A DNA stretch of 64,000 nucleotides from Anaerolineales bacterium (GCA_020343875.1 CP070811.1:3601127-3665126); one strand, 5' to 3'. Numbered from the stretch's first letter, positions 21,072-33,100 are shown. Notes: a model not told the origin generated them from the sequence alone. Translations and numbers: made by a program.

Positions 21072-22628
21072 TTACTCTGCCCCTTGGAAGGCCCGCTGCA
21101 ATTGCTCTTGCCTGGACAGGCCCCTGATGATGATCTGGTCTCCCTCTTCGAGTCCGCTCAAAATCTGACTCATGGTTTCATCCCGCAAGCCCAGCTCGAT
21201 GTCCGTACGTACCGGGTTGCCACTTTCATCCACCTTTTCGACATAGGCAACTGGCTCGCGACTGCTCCGGTCAATGCTAACCGCCCGATTGGGGATCAGC
21301 AGGACATTTTCCAGCCGCTCAGTCTCAATAGTAGCATCGCTGGTCATACCGGGCAGCAGGCGGGGGTCGTGGCTATCAAGGGCGATGGTCACCTCATAGG
21401 CCACGATGCCGCTGGAAGCCCCTTGGATCGGTCCTGGCGAGATGTCCGCCACGTGGCCGGTAAAGTCGGCGTCGGGGATGGCATCAATGGCAACCACCAC
21501 GCTCTGGTCACGCACGATGCGACCTATATCAATCTCGTCCACCTCTACGTGGATATGGTAAGCAGACATGTCAGTCAGGACGATATCAAGCTCACCCGGT
21601 GGGCGCTCACCTACCTTGACATTCACCTGCGCCACCACTCCGTCAATGGGGGCCACCAGGGAGGCTTTCGCCAGGTCAAGCTGGGCCTGCTCCAGTCCAA
21701 TCTCAGCCACGTCCACCGCTGCCTGGGCTGCAGCAACACTGGCTTCGTCGGGACCTTCCAGCAGCTTGGCCAGGCTGGCCTGGGCCTGGGCTAACTGCGA
21801 CCGGGCAGCTGTTACGTCGGCTTCCAGGGGCGATTCGAGCAGCCGGGCCAGGCTGCTCTCGGCCTGCGCCAATTGCGACTGGGCGGCGACAATGTCAGCT
21901 TGGGTGGGGCCTCGTACCGCCAGATTGTAGTTGGCCAGCGCTGTCTCGTAATCTATAGTGGCCTGCTCCAGCTGTGATGCTTGAGGCATAGCACCGATGT
22001 CACCCTTGTAGGCCACCTGGTCGTAGGCCCACTGCGCCTGCTTGAGGGCAATCTGAGCCCGACGCAGACTAGCAGCGGCTACGGTGATGTCATCCTCGCT
22101 GGGGCCGTCCTGCACCCGCTCCAGGTTGGCCTGAGCGCTGTCCACAGCCAGGCGGGCCGACACCAACTCGTCCTCGCGAGGCCCAGCTGACGCCCTTTCC
22201 AGATTGGCCTGAGCACTTGCCACCGCCGCCTGGGCTGAAGCTGTCTCCTCATTCAACACCGATGGGAAGAGTTGGCCAAGTTGTGCTTCAGCGCGGGCCA
22301 GGTCGGCCCGAGCCCGTTTGACCGCCAATTCCAGGCTATCTGTCTCCAGCCGGGCCAGGGTCGTCCCGGCTGTCACATATTGGCCGCGCTGGACCAACAC
22401 TTCGGCCACCACCCCATTGCGCTCGAAAGCTACCTGCACCTCGGCGTCGGGTTCAATACGCCCAGCGGCATTGATGGTGGCCAGGATCGTGTCACGCCGG
22501 ATTTGGATGACTTCAACGTCAGGGTCATCGGTGATACTGTAGGGCTCAGGATTCAGGAATTGATAGCCAGCTACAGTTGCCCCGATAACTACGGCCAGGA
22601 TCAATACAATGACAGCCACACGCTTCAT
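21072..22628 (-). CDS. HlyD/MacA-type periplasmic adaptor with repeat-extended coiled coil
   Basis: A 518-residue membrane-fusion protein. An N-terminal signal anchor (VAVIVLILAVVIGATVAGY) is followed by a lipoyl/barrel-sandwich half, a long alpha-helical hairpin (about 100-335) and beta-barrel plus membrane-proximal domains. The hairpin contains near-repeats of about 26 residues (ADIVAAQSQLAQAESSLARL, ADVTAARSQLAQAQASLAKL), which makes it unusually long. The hairpin tip (AYKGDIGAMPQASQLEQATIDY) is recognisably similar to the adaptor at 38321-39793. It is the first gene of the operon; GGGGAGAT precedes the ATG. Confidence 0.9.
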   Translation of the reverse strand: MKRVAVIVLILAVVIGATVAGYQFLNPEPYSITDDPDVEVIQIRRDTILATINAAGRIEPDAEVQVAFERNGVVAEVLVQRGQYVTAGTTLARLETDSLELAVKRARADLARAEAQLGQLFPSVLNEETASAQAAVASAQANLERASAGPREDELVSARLAVDSAQANLERVQDGPSEDDITVAAASLRRAQIALKQAQWAYDQVAYKGDIGAMPQASQLEQATIDYETALANYNLAVRGPTQADIVAAQSQLAQAESSLARLLESPLEADVTAARSQLAQAQASLAKLLEGPDEASVAAAQAAVDVAEIGLEQAQLDLAKASLVAPIDGVVAQVNVKVGERPPGELDIVLTDMSAYHIHVEVDEIDIGRIVRDQSVVVAIDAIPDADFTGHVADISPGPIQGASSGIVAYEVTIALDSHDPRLLPGMTSDATIETERLENVLLIPNRAVSIDRSSREPVAYVEKVDESGNPVRTDIELGLRDETMSQILSGLEEGDQIIIRGLSRQEQLQRAFQGAE

Positions 22629-22743
22629 TTGGATATCTCCCCTGAATCAGCGTTCACCAAGCGGCCTGCCCAAATGGGGCCTGCAGGTATGGGGCAGGCG
22701 TGCGCAGTGTGGGTTCGCTAACTCAGAATTATTGTTTCGCGTT

Positions 22744-23499
22744 CTAGCCCCCGGCCAATCCTGCCCCCAGCAGCCCTGGAATCACCGTAATGGCCACAGA
22801 CAAGGCTGCATAAATAACCGTCAGCACCAGCGACTTCTGGCGGCTGAAGCGGGCCACCACCGAAAGACCCAAAACTACCAAAAGCAAATGCCACAGCCAG
22901 AAGGGGTCCAAGCGTCCCAAGAGCAGGAACATAGGGTTTCGAGCGTCTTTCAAAAGATCGCCCGTAGCCACCAATGCAGACAACCCTGGAGCATTGATAG
23001 CCCGCTTGGCAACCAGCATAAACCCTGCCTGCACCAAGAAGTAGAAAACCAGGGGTAAGCGGGTCCAGACGCTCACGGTGTACACCGAGCCAAAGTTTAC
23101 TTCGCCCCCAGCCACCAGGGCTCCGAAGTAAAGAATCGCTGCCTGGCCCACCACCCCTATGAGCAGGAAAATGGTGACTGTGATCAGCCCCATCGCCAGC
23201 CGGAACGGCAGCGCCATAAAGGTTGCCATCGTCTCACGGGCCGCTGCTGCCTGGTCGGCGGGCATCGAGGCGAGTTGACGCTCCATCTCCTGGCGGGTGA
23301 GCTCCAGGTCGTACGGTGTGCGCACCACCGTCACAGCCGCCATGCACAAAAGCACCACCAAGAGCGGCACCGCCCACATCCACCACTTGCGCTGCGCCAG
23401 CACCGCCTTGAACGTGGCCGTCGGCCTGTCTATGATGCCAAAGAGAAGTTGCCACAATGGTGGCGTTTTGCTGTTTGCCAGACTCTCGACCGCTGCCAT
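22744..23499 (-). CDS. Yip1-family membrane protein
   Basis: A 251-residue integral membrane protein with five or six hydrophobic helices. It fits the Yip1 domain family (PLWQLLFGIIDRPTATFKAVLAQRKWW at the N-terminus, then GEVNFGSVYTVSVWTRLPLVFYFLV). Function is not established in bacteria. A sequence AGGAGGGGTGCG lies before the ATG at 23499. It is upstream of the ABC exporter in the same direction with a 115-bp gap, so co-transcription is possible. Confidence 0.75.
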   Translation of the reverse strand: MAAVESLANSKTPPLWQLLFGIIDRPTATFKAVLAQRKWWMWAVPLLVVLLCMAAVTVVRTPYDLELTRQEMERQLASMPADQAAAARETMATFMALPFRLAMGLITVTIFLLIGVVGQAAILYFGALVAGGEVNFGSVYTVSVWTRLPLVFYFLVQAGFMLVAKRAINAPGLSALVATGDLLKDARNPMFLLLGRLDPFWLWHLLLVVLGLSVVARFSRQKSLVLTVIYAALSVAITVIPGLLGAGLAGG

Positions 23500-24116
23500 C
23501 GCACCCCTCCTGTTTCCAATGCCTTTTCTAAGGTACGCCTGTCCCCAGCATACCAGAGAGAAGTCTAGCTGTCATCAGACAAAAAGTGGATTCGTCATAC
23601 GCAAAAAGAACCAGCCCTGGGGCTATCCTACTCCACACCGAAAGTATGAGGCCTACGACAAATGTTGCATGTGAAGTGCATTATCCGTGCTTCTCCAGCC
23701 ACGCCAACCACCATCCAGGTGGTCACTTGGACAATGTCATGTTCCACGTGGCTTACCTTCCCTCACGCTCCGAGCGAGTCCGTGACCGACGGTCTTAACA
23801 CAAACCCGGCTAGAGCGAAACGTGACATTGCTAGGCTACTCAGCCGTCCGCTCGGAGGCGGCTCAAATTTCCGACTTAGCATTCAGAATCGGCGGGAGCG
23901 ACCCAGGTAGTATCATTTGGGAAGGTAAAACCGCCCCGCGGGTCAGCAGTCGACAGCGCCAACTATATCATCAACTGTGGCGGGTGTCAAAGGCTGTGAA
24001 TTTCATCTCCAATCCACCTGCTATGATACTACAATTGCCGGCCCAATTCATGACTGGAACCCGACGCCTACCAGATACCTACCATCCCGAGACGAAGATT
24101 AGACGCTATGTCAAGC
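23500..24116. other. Intergenic region with no gene seen
   Basis: About 600 bp between the divergent Yip1 and rex genes. Several short frames exist but none has a ribosome site, codon bias or recognisable protein. I found no riboswitch consensus or strong hairpin. It may hold the Yip1 promoter. Confidence 0.5.
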
Positions 24117-24145
24117 TTGCAACCACGAAAAAAATGTGGTATGAT
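24117..24145 (+). promoter_or_regulatory. Sigma-70 promoter of rex
   Basis: TTGCAA and TATGAT lie 17 bp apart. The predicted start site is about 24152, inside the Rex operator. Confidence 0.88.
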
Positions 24146-24146
24146 G

Positions 24147-24166
24147 TTGTGTGTATTGCCTCACAA
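24147..24166. promoter_or_regulatory. Rex operator (autoregulatory)
   Basis: TTGTG (24147) and TCACAA (ending 24166) form a 20-bp inverted repeat matching the TTGTGAA-N6-TTCACAA Rex consensus at 11 of 14 defined positions. It overlaps the start site just after the -10 box, where bound Rex would block transcription until NADH rises. Confidence 0.82.
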
Positions 24167-24232
24167 AGGCTGTGACCGCAACCCAATACATAAAAGCTTG
24201 CCTGTTAAGTTGCGCCCAAGGAGGACAAGGCC

Positions 24233-24853
24233 GTGGACTCGAACCAAGCTCCCGATATTGTGGTTGGCCGTCTGCCCATCTATTTGCGCGCCCTGACATT
24301 TATGGGGGAAGAGGGGCGCGAAATCACCTCGTCACAAGAGCTCAGCGAAAGGCTGGGCATCAGCTCGGCCCAAATTCGCAAAGACTTTTCACACTTTGGG
24401 GAATTTGGTAAGCAGGGCACAGGCTACGAAATCGCTTATCTGCGAGACCAACTCAAGCGCATCTTACAAGTCGAGCGCATGTGGCCAGTAGCGCTGGTGG
24501 GCTATGGCGATCTGGGTCACGCACTAGCCAACTACGGCGGGTTTGCGCCCAAAGGATTCGAGATCGTGGCCGTGTTTGACAACGATCCGGCCAAGATTGG
24601 GCAGCAGGTGGCAGGCAAGGAAGTGTTGAGCATCGCCGAATTGGCCACGATCGTGCGCCAAAAAAAGATCAAGGTAGCCATTATGGCCATCCCTTCCTCA
24701 GCCGCGCAGCAGGTAGCCAATATGCTGGTGGATTCAGGGATTCAGGCTATCTTGAACTACGCACCCATCAATATCTCTGTCCCTCACAATGTACGAGTGC
24801 AAGACATTGACCCAGCAGCCCGCTTACAACATATGACTTTTTACCTGAAGTGA
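24233..24853 (+). CDS. rex: Redox-sensing transcriptional repressor Rex
   Basis: A 206-residue regulator that binds DNA when the NADH/NAD+ ratio is low. The N-terminal winged helix ([37 protein letters not shown]) and the Rossmann domain ([19 protein letters not shown], with [10 protein letters not shown]) are both complete. [10 protein letters not shown] is the usual C-terminal segment. The start is a GTG with AAGGAGG upstream. It has its own promoter and operator, and a strong terminator follows. As NADH sensor it is well placed to control fermentative and energy genes here. Confidence 0.97.
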   Translation: MDSNQAPDIVVGRLPIYLRALTFMGEEGREITSSQELSERLGISSAQIRKDFSHFGEFGKQGTGYEIAYLRDQLKRILQVERMWPVALVGYGDLGHALANYGGFAPKGFEIVAVFDNDPAKIGQQVAGKEVLSIAELATIVRQKKIKVAIMAIPSSAAQQVANMLVDSGIQAILNYAPINISVPHNVRVQDIDPAARLQHMTFYLK

Positions 24854-24911
24854 ACCTGGAGTGTAGGAAGTCTCCGGCTGGGTCTTAATTACGAAATATT
24901 ATCAGGGAATA

Positions 24912-24955
24912 AAAATACCGCGCGAGTTATGCCAACTCAACGCGGTATTTTTTGT
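24912..24955. terminator. Strong bidirectional terminator between rex and mreB
   Basis: AAAATACCGCG (24912-24922) pairs with CGCGGTATTTT (24941-24951), the loop pairs further (GAGTT/AACTC), and six T follow on the plus strand. On the minus strand the stem is also followed by T-rich sequence, so it can end both converging transcripts. Confidence 0.92.
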
Positions 24956-24967
24956 GCGCTTGAAATG

Positions 24968-25972
24968 TCAGTCTGCCACCATGCTCCGCTGGATGGCTTC
25001 GTAAATGTCGAGTGCCCGTCCAGCTCCCAGGGCCACACAGGCCATAGGGTTTTCTGTCACGTAACAAGGTACGCCGGTCTCCTGAGTCAACATGCGATCT
25101 ATGTTGCGTAGCAAAGCCCCCCCTCCGGTGAGGATCATGCCCCGATCAATGATGTCTGAGGCCAGTTCGGGCGGCGTTTGCTCCAGCACACTCTTCACCA
25201 CGCCCACTACCGACGATAGGGGCTCGGACAAGGCCTCGGTGACTTCGTCGGAGGTGATCTTGATAGTACGCGGCAGGCCGGCCACCTGGTCGCGGCCCTT
25301 CACTTCCATCTCCAGTGACTCGTCCAGCGGGAGCGCGCTGCCAATATTCAGTTTGACATCTTCGGCTGTCTGCTCTCCAATGATCAGGTTGTATTTGCGC
25401 CGAATGAAGGAAGCAATGGCTTCGTCGAACTTGACGCCGCCTACCCGCACCGAACCCGAAACCACAATGCCATACATTGCCACTACCGCTGCTTCGCTGG
25501 TGCCGCCCCCAACATCCACCACCATGTTGCCCGTCGGCGTATCGATCGGCATACCCGCACCGATGGCGGCTGCCAGTGGTTCGGGGATCACGTAGGCTTC
25601 ACGCCCGCTGGCCTGGCGAGCGGCGTCTTTCACGGCCCGCTCTTCCACGCTGGTCACCCCCACCGGCACACTGACCATCACAATGGGGCGAAAAAGCCGG
25701 AAGCGTCCCACAATACGATTAATAAAATAGCGCAGCATGGCTTCGGTGACAATGTAGTCGGCGATCACACCGTCGCGCAGCGGGTGCAACACCTCAATCG
25801 CTTCCGGCACCCGGCCCAGCATTGTGCGCGCCTCTTCCCCCACAGCCACGATCTTATTATCATTCACAGAAATCGCGACCATGGAGGGCTCTTGCACCAC
25901 AATACCATGCCCCTTGACGTAGACCAAGACGTTGGCCGTACCCAGATCTATTCCGATCTTCTTTTCAAGCAT
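24968..25972 (-). CDS. mreB: Rod shape-determining actin homologue MreB/Mbl
   Basis: A 334-residue bacterial actin that organises cell-wall elongation. The actin/HSP70 phosphate loops are clear: [14 protein letters not shown] at the N-terminus, [16 protein letters not shown] (phosphate 2) and [15 protein letters not shown] (adenosine). The ATG at 25972 is only 12 bp after the atpC stop, so mreB is probably read through from the atp operon. It lacks mreC and mreD neighbours. Normal length. Confidence 0.95.
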   Translation of the reverse strand: MLEKKIGIDLGTANVLVYVKGHGIVVQEPSMVAISVNDNKIVAVGEEARTMLGRVPEAIEVLHPLRDGVIADYIVTEAMLRYFINRIVGRFRLFRPIVMVSVPVGVTSVEERAVKDAARQASGREAYVIPEPLAAAIGAGMPIDTPTGNMVVDVGGGTSEAAVVAMYGIVVSGSVRVGGVKFDEAIASFIRRKYNLIIGEQTAEDVKLNIGSALPLDESLEMEVKGRDQVAGLPRTIKITSDEVTEALSEPLSSVVGVVKSVLEQTPPELASDIIDRGMILTGGGALLRNIDRMLTQETGVPCYVTENPMACVALGAGRALDIYEAIQRSMVAD

Positions 25973-25984
25973 TCTATCTCCGAG

Positions 25985-26446
25985 TTACTCCGATGGAGTT
26001 CTCACACCTGGCTTTGGGGTTTCGGTCCGGCGACCGCCTCGTCTGCGGCGGGCTTCGCCTAACTTGATACGGATCAACGACCGCCGCAGGGCGGCCTCGG
26101 ACCGGGCAAAATCCACCTTGTTCTGTAGCTGGCGCTCAAGATGCTCCTCGGCTCGGCGGCGAGCTGCCTGGGCCCGTTCCAAGTCAATCTCCTCAGCGCG
26201 CTCGGCGGTGTCGGCCAGCACAGTCACCCGATCGGGCTGCACCTCCATAAACCCACCGCCGATGGCGAAGCTTTCCTCTTCACCCCCGCGCTTGACGCGG
26301 AGTTCGCCGTAGGTCAGAGCTGTCAGCAAGGGCGCGTGACGAGGCAGAATCCCCAGTTGCCCTTCGATGCCAGGCGCAATGACCATGTCCACATCTTCGG
26401 AGTAAACCAGGCGCTCAACCGTCACAATGTCCAGTTTCAGGGGCAT
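25985..26446 (-). CDS. atpC: ATP synthase F1 epsilon subunit
   Basis: A 153-residue subunit with an N-terminal beta-sandwich (LDIVTVERLVYSEDVDMVIAPGIEGQLGILPRHAPLLT) and a C-terminal helical hairpin, slightly extended (about 15 residues longer than usual, Arg-rich). It couples the rotor to F1 and can inhibit hydrolysis. Last atp gene before mreB. Confidence 0.95.
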   Translation of the reverse strand: MPLKLDIVTVERLVYSEDVDMVIAPGIEGQLGILPRHAPLLTALTYGELRVKRGGEEESFAIGGGFMEVQPDRVTVLADTAERAEEIDLERAQAARRRAEEHLERQLQNKVDFARSEAALRRSLIRIKLGEARRRRGGRRTETPKPGVRTPSE

Positions 26447-26470
26447 GCTGAACCTCAGTCTCGAATGCGA

Positions 26471-27919
<1,449 letters not shown>

Positions 27920-28828
27920 TCACGCTCGGGCGCTCACCAGCGCCTCAGCGCCGCCAGCAATATCAAGCATCTCCTTGGTGATGGCTTCCTGGCGGGCACG
28001 GTAGAAGCTCAGTGTCAGATCACCGATCAGCTCATTGGCATTCTCGGTGGCGTTGCGCATGGCTACCATGCGAGCACTGTGTTCACTGGCCAAGGCCTCC
28101 AGAATGGCCTGGTATATTTGCAACTCGGTGAATCGGGGCAACACCGCATCAAGAATCGCTTGTGGGGCCGGCTCATAAATGTACTCACCCGTCGCATGTA
28201 GAGGGGCGTCGGACATATACTCGCGCATCACCGAGCTCTCTGCCTGCCCGGGGGTGATGGGTAACAAGCGCCTGACGGTGGGCTGCTGAGTGAGCGTGTT
28301 GATGAAATCGGTGTAGACCAGATAAACCTCATCGAACTCGCCCTTTAGAAAATCGTCAATCGCCGTGTGCGCGATAGGGGTGATGTCCAGCAGGGACGGA
28401 CGGGGAGGCAGATCTGAGAACTCAGCGATAATGTTACCCCCATGCCGGATCATAAATTCTCGCCCCCGGCGCCCCACAGTGATGAGCCGGGTCGGATGGC
28501 CCAAGTCCCGCATAAAATGCAGGGCGGTTCGGATCACATTGCCGTTATAGGCCCCACACAACCCTTTGTCGGAGGTGATGAGCAGGATGCCGGTCGTCTG
28601 AATCGGATCACGGCGAGTCAACAGTGGGTGCATCTCCTGGCGGTTGCCGCGCTGGGCCGCCAGATGAGTCAGCACCTCCCAGGCCTTGGCCGAATAAGGC
28701 CGCGTAGCGAGTACCTGTTCCTGGGCCCGCCGCATCTTGCTGGCAGCTACCATCTGCATAGCCTTGGTAACCTGGGCAATATTCTTGACGCTTCTAATGC
28801 GTCGCTTGATTTCACGAACGTTTGTCAT
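27920..28828 (-). CDS. atpG: ATP synthase F1 gamma subunit
   Basis: A 302-residue central rotor shaft. It has the N-terminal coiled coil (REIKRRIRSVKNIAQVTKAMQMVAASKMRRAQ), the GLCGAYN motif and the C-terminal helix (EHSARMVAMRNATENANELI). Lies between atpA and atpD as usual. Confidence 0.97.
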   Translation of the reverse strand: MTNVREIKRRIRSVKNIAQVTKAMQMVAASKMRRAQEQVLATRPYSAKAWEVLTHLAAQRGNRQEMHPLLTRRDPIQTTGILLITSDKGLCGAYNGNVIRTALHFMRDLGHPTRLITVGRRGREFMIRHGGNIIAEFSDLPPRPSLLDITPIAHTAIDDFLKGEFDEVYLVYTDFINTLTQQPTVRRLLPITPGQAESSVMREYMSDAPLHATGEYIYEPAPQAILDAVLPRFTELQIYQAILEALASEHSARMVAMRNATENANELIGDLTLSFYRARQEAITKEMLDIAGGAEALVSARA

Positions 28829-28859
28829 AGCGTCGTCTTTAATCGGTCAGCAAAGAAAA

Positions 28860-30368
28860 CTAGAAACCGGCTGTCTGCTTGTACTCCCCAATCGCTGCAT
28901 TCAGCGCGTCGCGGATGGGGTCGGTGAGCACCTTCTCAGCCATAATCGTCTGGCCAATTTCGGGATGGACCGTGCGCATAAACTGGAGGAGCCCGGCTTC
29001 AAAGTCTCTGATCTTATCCACAGGCACATCGTCAGCCAAACCATTGGTGACGGCATAGATACCAATGACCTGCTCATCAAGGGGCATCGGCTCATACTGA
29101 GGCTGTTTGAGCAATTCGGTCAATCGCTGGCCTCGCTCGAGTTGGGCCCGAGTTGCCCTATCAAGGTCGGATCCAAACTGGGCAAAGGCGGCCAATTCTC
29201 GGAACGATGCCAACTCCAGTCGCAGGCGGCCGGCTACCTGCCGCATGGCCTTGACTTGTGCATCGCCACCCACCCGTGAAACCGAGAGACCCACATTCAC
29301 GGCTGGCCGAATACCGGCATAGAAAAGATCGCTCTCCAGGTAGATCTGCCCGTCGGTGATGGAGATGACGTTGGTAGGGATATAGGCACTCACGTCGCCG
29401 GCCTGGGTCTCAATAATGGGCAGCGCGGTCAGCGAGCCACCTCCTTGGTCAGCATGCATGCGGGCAGCCCGCTCCAATAGACGCGAGTGAAGGTAAAAGA
29501 CGTCGCCAGGATAGGCTTCACGACCAGGCGGCCGCCGCAGCAGCAGCGAGATCTGCCGATAGGCCCAAGCATGCTTACTCAGGTCATCGTAGACAACCAG
29601 TGCATCCTTGCCCCGCTCCATAAAGTCTTCGCCGATGGCACACCCGGCATAAGGGGCAATGTATTGCAGAGCTGCCGGATCAGAAGCCGCTGCCACAACC
29701 ACGATGGTGTGTTCCATAGCGTCGTATCGTTCCAATGTGGCTACTACCTGGGCCACCTGGGCCAACTTCTGCCCGATGGCCACATAGATGCAGATCAGAT
29801 CTTTGCCTTTTTGATTGATGATGGTATCAATGGCCAGGGCGGTCTTGCCCGTCTGGCGGTCGCCAATGATCAGCTCACGCTGTCCCCGCCCAATAGGGAT
29901 CATCGAGTCGATAGGCTTGATACCCGTCTGCACGGGTGTATCCACATTCTGTCGATAGACAACGCCAGGCGCAATGCGTTCGATAGGGCGATAAACGTCA
30001 GATTGAATCGAGCCCTTGCCATCAATCGGTTGCCCCAAAGCATTAACCACGCGACCGATAAGGCCGTCGCCCACAGGCACCGAGGCGATGCGGCCCGTAC
30101 TGCGTACCATATCCCCTTCTTCAATCTCGGTGTAATCGCCCATGATGACGACGCCCACATTGTCCGCCTCCAGGTTGAGGACAATGCCCATCACACCGCC
30201 GGGGAACTCTAACAACTCACCGGCCATCACGCCGGCCAGACCGCTCAAGCGGGCGATCCCGTCACCCACCTCCAGCACATAGCCGACATCCACCGTCTGT
30301 ACCGGCGCCTCAAAGGCTTCGATTTCGTGTCTGATTCTTGCGGTAATATCCTCAACTCGTAAGGCCAT
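28860..30368 (-). CDS. atpA: ATP synthase F1 alpha subunit
   Basis: A 502-residue nucleotide-binding subunit. Walker A GDRQTGKT, the family motif [29 protein letters not shown] and the conserved [13 protein letters not shown] are complete. Normal length. A GGAGTTAGT ribosome site precedes the ATG. Confidence 0.98.
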   Translation of the reverse strand: MALRVEDITARIRHEIEAFEAPVQTVDVGYVLEVGDGIARLSGLAGVMAGELLEFPGGVMGIVLNLEADNVGVVIMGDYTEIEEGDMVRSTGRIASVPVGDGLIGRVVNALGQPIDGKGSIQSDVYRPIERIAPGVVYRQNVDTPVQTGIKPIDSMIPIGRGQRELIIGDRQTGKTALAIDTIINQKGKDLICIYVAIGQKLAQVAQVVATLERYDAMEHTIVVVAAASDPAALQYIAPYAGCAIGEDFMERGKDALVVYDDLSKHAWAYRQISLLLRRPPGREAYPGDVFYLHSRLLERAARMHADQGGGSLTALPIIETQAGDVSAYIPTNVISITDGQIYLESDLFYAGIRPAVNVGLSVSRVGGDAQVKAMRQVAGRLRLELASFRELAAFAQFGSDLDRATRAQLERGQRLTELLKQPQYEPMPLDEQVIGIYAVTNGLADDVPVDKIRDFEAGLLQFMRTVHPEIGQTIMAEKVLTDPIRDALNAAIGEYKQTAGF

Positions 30369-30466
30369 ATACTAACTCCTTCAGAGTTGGAGTCAAAGAG
30401 TATGGAGTGGGGAGCAGGACGATGCCATCCTCAACCCCCAATCCCCAATCTCTAATCTCCAGTCTT

Positions 30467-31012
30467 TCAGCGCAGCGCCGCCAGCCGTTCGTGCAACGCG
30501 TTGAGCTTGCCGGCAACGCTTCCGTCTATGATTTTGTCGCCAACCTGTACGATGGCTCCTCCCAGGGCAGAGGAGTCCACGCGAAAATCCAGGTCTACGT
30601 CGGGGCCAAACCGGGCGTGAACCCGCTGCCGGAAGGCCTCCTTCTCGTCAGAGGTGAGCGGCACGGCACTGGTGATGCGCGCAATCTGCGCTTCCGGTCC
30701 CCGGGTGGAAAAGCGCGTCAGATCAGCGATTACATCGCCCAACAGGCCGAGGTGCCCTTCACGGAGCAGCAGGTACAAGAAGTTTCTCACATCCGGCTGG
30801 ACGTCGGACGACAGCAGCCCGTCAAGCCGTGCCTGACGTTCCTCAAAGCCAACGTCGATGTTGTCGAGATCAGCCAACAAGCCCGCATCAGCCGCCAGTC
30901 GCTCATGGACGGCATTCAATCCGCTCAACCATCCCTGTGTCGTATGTTGGTAGGCAGCCTGGGCATAGGTCTGGGCAAGTTCCTCACCCTTAGAGTACTT
31001 CGCTGCGCTCAC
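30467..31012 (-). CDS. atpH: ATP synthase F1 delta subunit (OSCP)
   Basis: A 181-residue peripheral stalk subunit joining F1 to the b subunits. The N-terminal helical bundle (AQTYAQAAYQHTT) and the C-terminal motif GGAIVQVGDKIIDGSVAGKLNAL are typical. The GTG start overlaps the atpF stop by 4 bases. A 98-bp gap with repeated GATTGGGG-like words (30430-30462, minus strand sense) separates it from atpA. Confidence 0.95.
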   Translation of the reverse strand: MSAAKYSKGEELAQTYAQAAYQHTTQGWLSGLNAVHERLAADAGLLADLDNIDVGFEERQARLDGLLSSDVQPDVRNFLYLLLREGHLGLLGDVIADLTRFSTRGPEAQIARITSAVPLTSDEKEAFRQRVHARFGPDVDLDFRVDSSALGGAIVQVGDKIIDGSVAGKLNALHERLAALR

Positions 31013-31518
31013 GACAAATCTCCCGCCTCTTGCAAGAACTGCTGAATAAGCTGCCGCTGGGCTTGCTCATCCACCGTTACGGTCCGGCCCAGCACTTTGC
31101 GAGCGAGCTCCACGGCCACATCCACCACCTGGCGCTGCAATTCAGCCATCGTCTGCTGACGCTCTACCTCAAGTTGCTGGCGCGCCTGGGCCCGAATTTG
31201 CTCGGCTTCCTTGCGGGCCTCGGCCAAGATCGCCTCGCGCATCTTCTCAGTTTCCTGGGCAGCGCGGGCGGCCGCCTCCTGCGAAGTCTTGCGCGCTTCC
31301 TCCAGCTCGCGCTGAAACTCAGCCCGCTGGACCTCGGCTTCCTGGCGCACTTTATCAGACTGTTCCAGCGAGTCCTGGATCTTTTGCCGCCGCTCGGCCA
31401 GCATGTTTAGAACTGGCCGGTACAGAAAGAGACGCAGCAAAAAGAGCAGGATAACAAAGTTAATCAGGTAAGCTACCAGGAGCGCGGGGTCAATCCCCAA
31501 AGGTCTTAACGCATCCAA
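31009..31518 (-). CDS. atpF: ATP synthase F0 b subunit
   Basis: A 169-residue stator subunit with one N-terminal membrane helix (VAYLINFVILLFLLRLFLYRPV) and a long charged coiled coil. Positioned between atpE and atpH as in typical operons. Confidence 0.96.
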   Translation of the reverse strand: MDALRPLGIDPALLVAYLINFVILLFLLRLFLYRPVLNMLAERRQKIQDSLEQSDKVRQEAEVQRAEFQRELEEARKTSQEAAARAAQETEKMREAILAEARKEAEQIRAQARQQLEVERQQTMAELQRQVVDVAVELARKVLGRTVTVDEQAQRQLIQQFLQEAGDLS

Positions 31519-31564
31519 AACCTGACCCTCCTTTCAGAACAAAAAGGTGCAATTTGATGAATTG

Positions 31565-31810
<246 letters not shown>

Positions 31811-31857
31811 TTAAATTTTACTAACAAATTCTTTGCAGATTAAGAAATTTGCCGATT

Positions 31858-32874
31858 CTAATGATGCTCCTCACCGTGCTCGTGAGAAATGGTGGCAATG
31901 GTAAAAAAGGCCAACGTCAATATGTAGAAGATAAATGCCTGGATCAGGCCGACGAAGACCTCCAAGCCCAGGAAGGGAATGGTAAGCACCAACGGCACCA
32001 GCGAGGCCAACACCAGTAACATCACCTCTCCAGCGAAGATATTGCCAAAGAGACGGAAGGAGAACGAGATAATCTTGGCGAACTCGCTGATTGTCTCCAG
32101 GATGCCTACGAAGAAGTCAATGGCACCGAACATAAAAGCGCCCAGCATCCCTGCGCAGCCACGTCGCTGGCCATGGTCATCCGGCCCAAAGGCGCGTAAC
32201 ATGCCCTTGACGTTTAGGAATTTGGAGAAGTAGTTTACGCCCAGCGCCCATACGCCAAACACCTGCGTCATGAAGACCGAAACGAGGGCCAGGGCGAAGT
32301 TATTATTCAGGTCGGTGCTGGGAGAGCGGAATAGAGGCACAATCACCTGGCCTGCCTGGCAACCCAGAGGAGGTCTGACCTCTTCCTCGGGGTGATCCAG
32401 AAGCGGCGCTGCCAAGCCAGGCACCATGGCGTGCTCGCCCTCTTCTTCCACGTGATGCTCCTCACAGATGCCAACGGCGGCCAGGCCAGGAACCAACCCA
32501 AACCAGTTCGAGACTAAGACGTAAAAGAAAATCGTGGCCACCACAATGAAGAAACGCGGAGTCCACTTACTGCCGGCCACCGACTCCGTTAGGCCATACA
32601 GCACCTCAATGATCCACTCCAGGAAGTTCTGCAGGCCCGAGGGGACAAGTTTCATCTTTCGAGTTCCCAAAAAGGCCAAGACCACCAAAATGACATCCAC
32701 CAGGAGTGCGGTGACAATGGCATTGGTAATTTGAATGCCAAAGAGTTCTACGCCGGGCAGGTGCTCGGCCCTGACCACCACCGGCGGCAAGTGAAAGCGC
32801 AATAAAAGGCTACCACCAACCAGGAGGGCAAGTGTAACGACGACAGCCAGAATTACTTTGTCCCTGGTTTTCAT
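31858..32874 (-). CDS. atpB: ATP synthase F0 a subunit
   Basis: The proton-channel subunit, about 338 residues. The essential arginine is in SFSFRLFGNIFAGEVML and the C-terminal helices are normal. A polar loop near residues 140-185 (rich in Glu and His: EEHHVEEEGEHA, with two Cys nearby) is longer than in most homologues. The ATG at 32874 is chosen, with GGGAGG some 11 bp upstream; a GTG at 32904 overlapping the atpI-like gene would add ten residues. The protein ends in a His/Glu-rich tail. Confidence 0.93.
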   Translation of the reverse strand: MKTRDKVILAVVVTLALLVGGSLLLRFHLPPVVVRAEHLPGVELFGIQITNAIVTALLVDVILVVLAFLGTRKMKLVPSGLQNFLEWIIEVLYGLTESVAGSKWTPRFFIVVATIFFYVLVSNWFGLVPGLAAVGICEEHHVEEEGEHAMVPGLAAPLLDHPEEEVRPPLGCQAGQVIVPLFRSPSTDLNNNFALALVSVFMTQVFGVWALGVNYFSKFLNVKGMLRAFGPDDHGQRRGCAGMLGAFMFGAIDFFVGILETISEFAKIISFSFRLFGNIFAGEVMLLVLASLVPLVLTIPFLGLEVFVGLIQAFIFYILTLAFFTIATISHEHGEEHH

Positions 32875-32896
32875 CCCTGTAGCGACCTCCCTGTCT

Positions 32897-33100
32897 TTAC
32901 TCACTCAGCTTTTTCGTCACGCGATAAGCGCCGAAAACCGCCAAAACGAATCCAATTATCACCAACACGAGCATCAAGCACGGCGCAGATCCTAAGCGAC
33001 GATCGAGCCACATCCCCAAAAAGAACGCCCCCAGCACCGAACACACAATGAGGCCGCCTACCTGAAACACCAGCCCCATAGTGACTACAAATCGGCGCAT
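32897..33100 (-). CDS. AtpI/AtpZ-like ATP synthase assembly protein
   Basis: A 67-residue protein with two membrane helices (GLVFQVGGLIVCSVLGAFFLGMWLD and LMLVLVIIGFVLAVFGAYR). First gene of the atp operon, where AtpI/AtpZ-type proteins help c-ring assembly or Mg2+ uptake. The short size fits AtpZ better than full AtpI. Confidence 0.85.
   Translation of the reverse strand: MRRFVVTMGLVFQVGGLIVCSVLGAFFLGMWLDRRLGSAPCLMLVLVIIGFVLAVFGAYRVTKKLSE

Noticed and set aside
30430-30462. Functional repeat between atpH and atpA
   Set aside because: Short GATTGGGG-like words without clear period or symmetry; could be chance or a decayed dispersed repeat.
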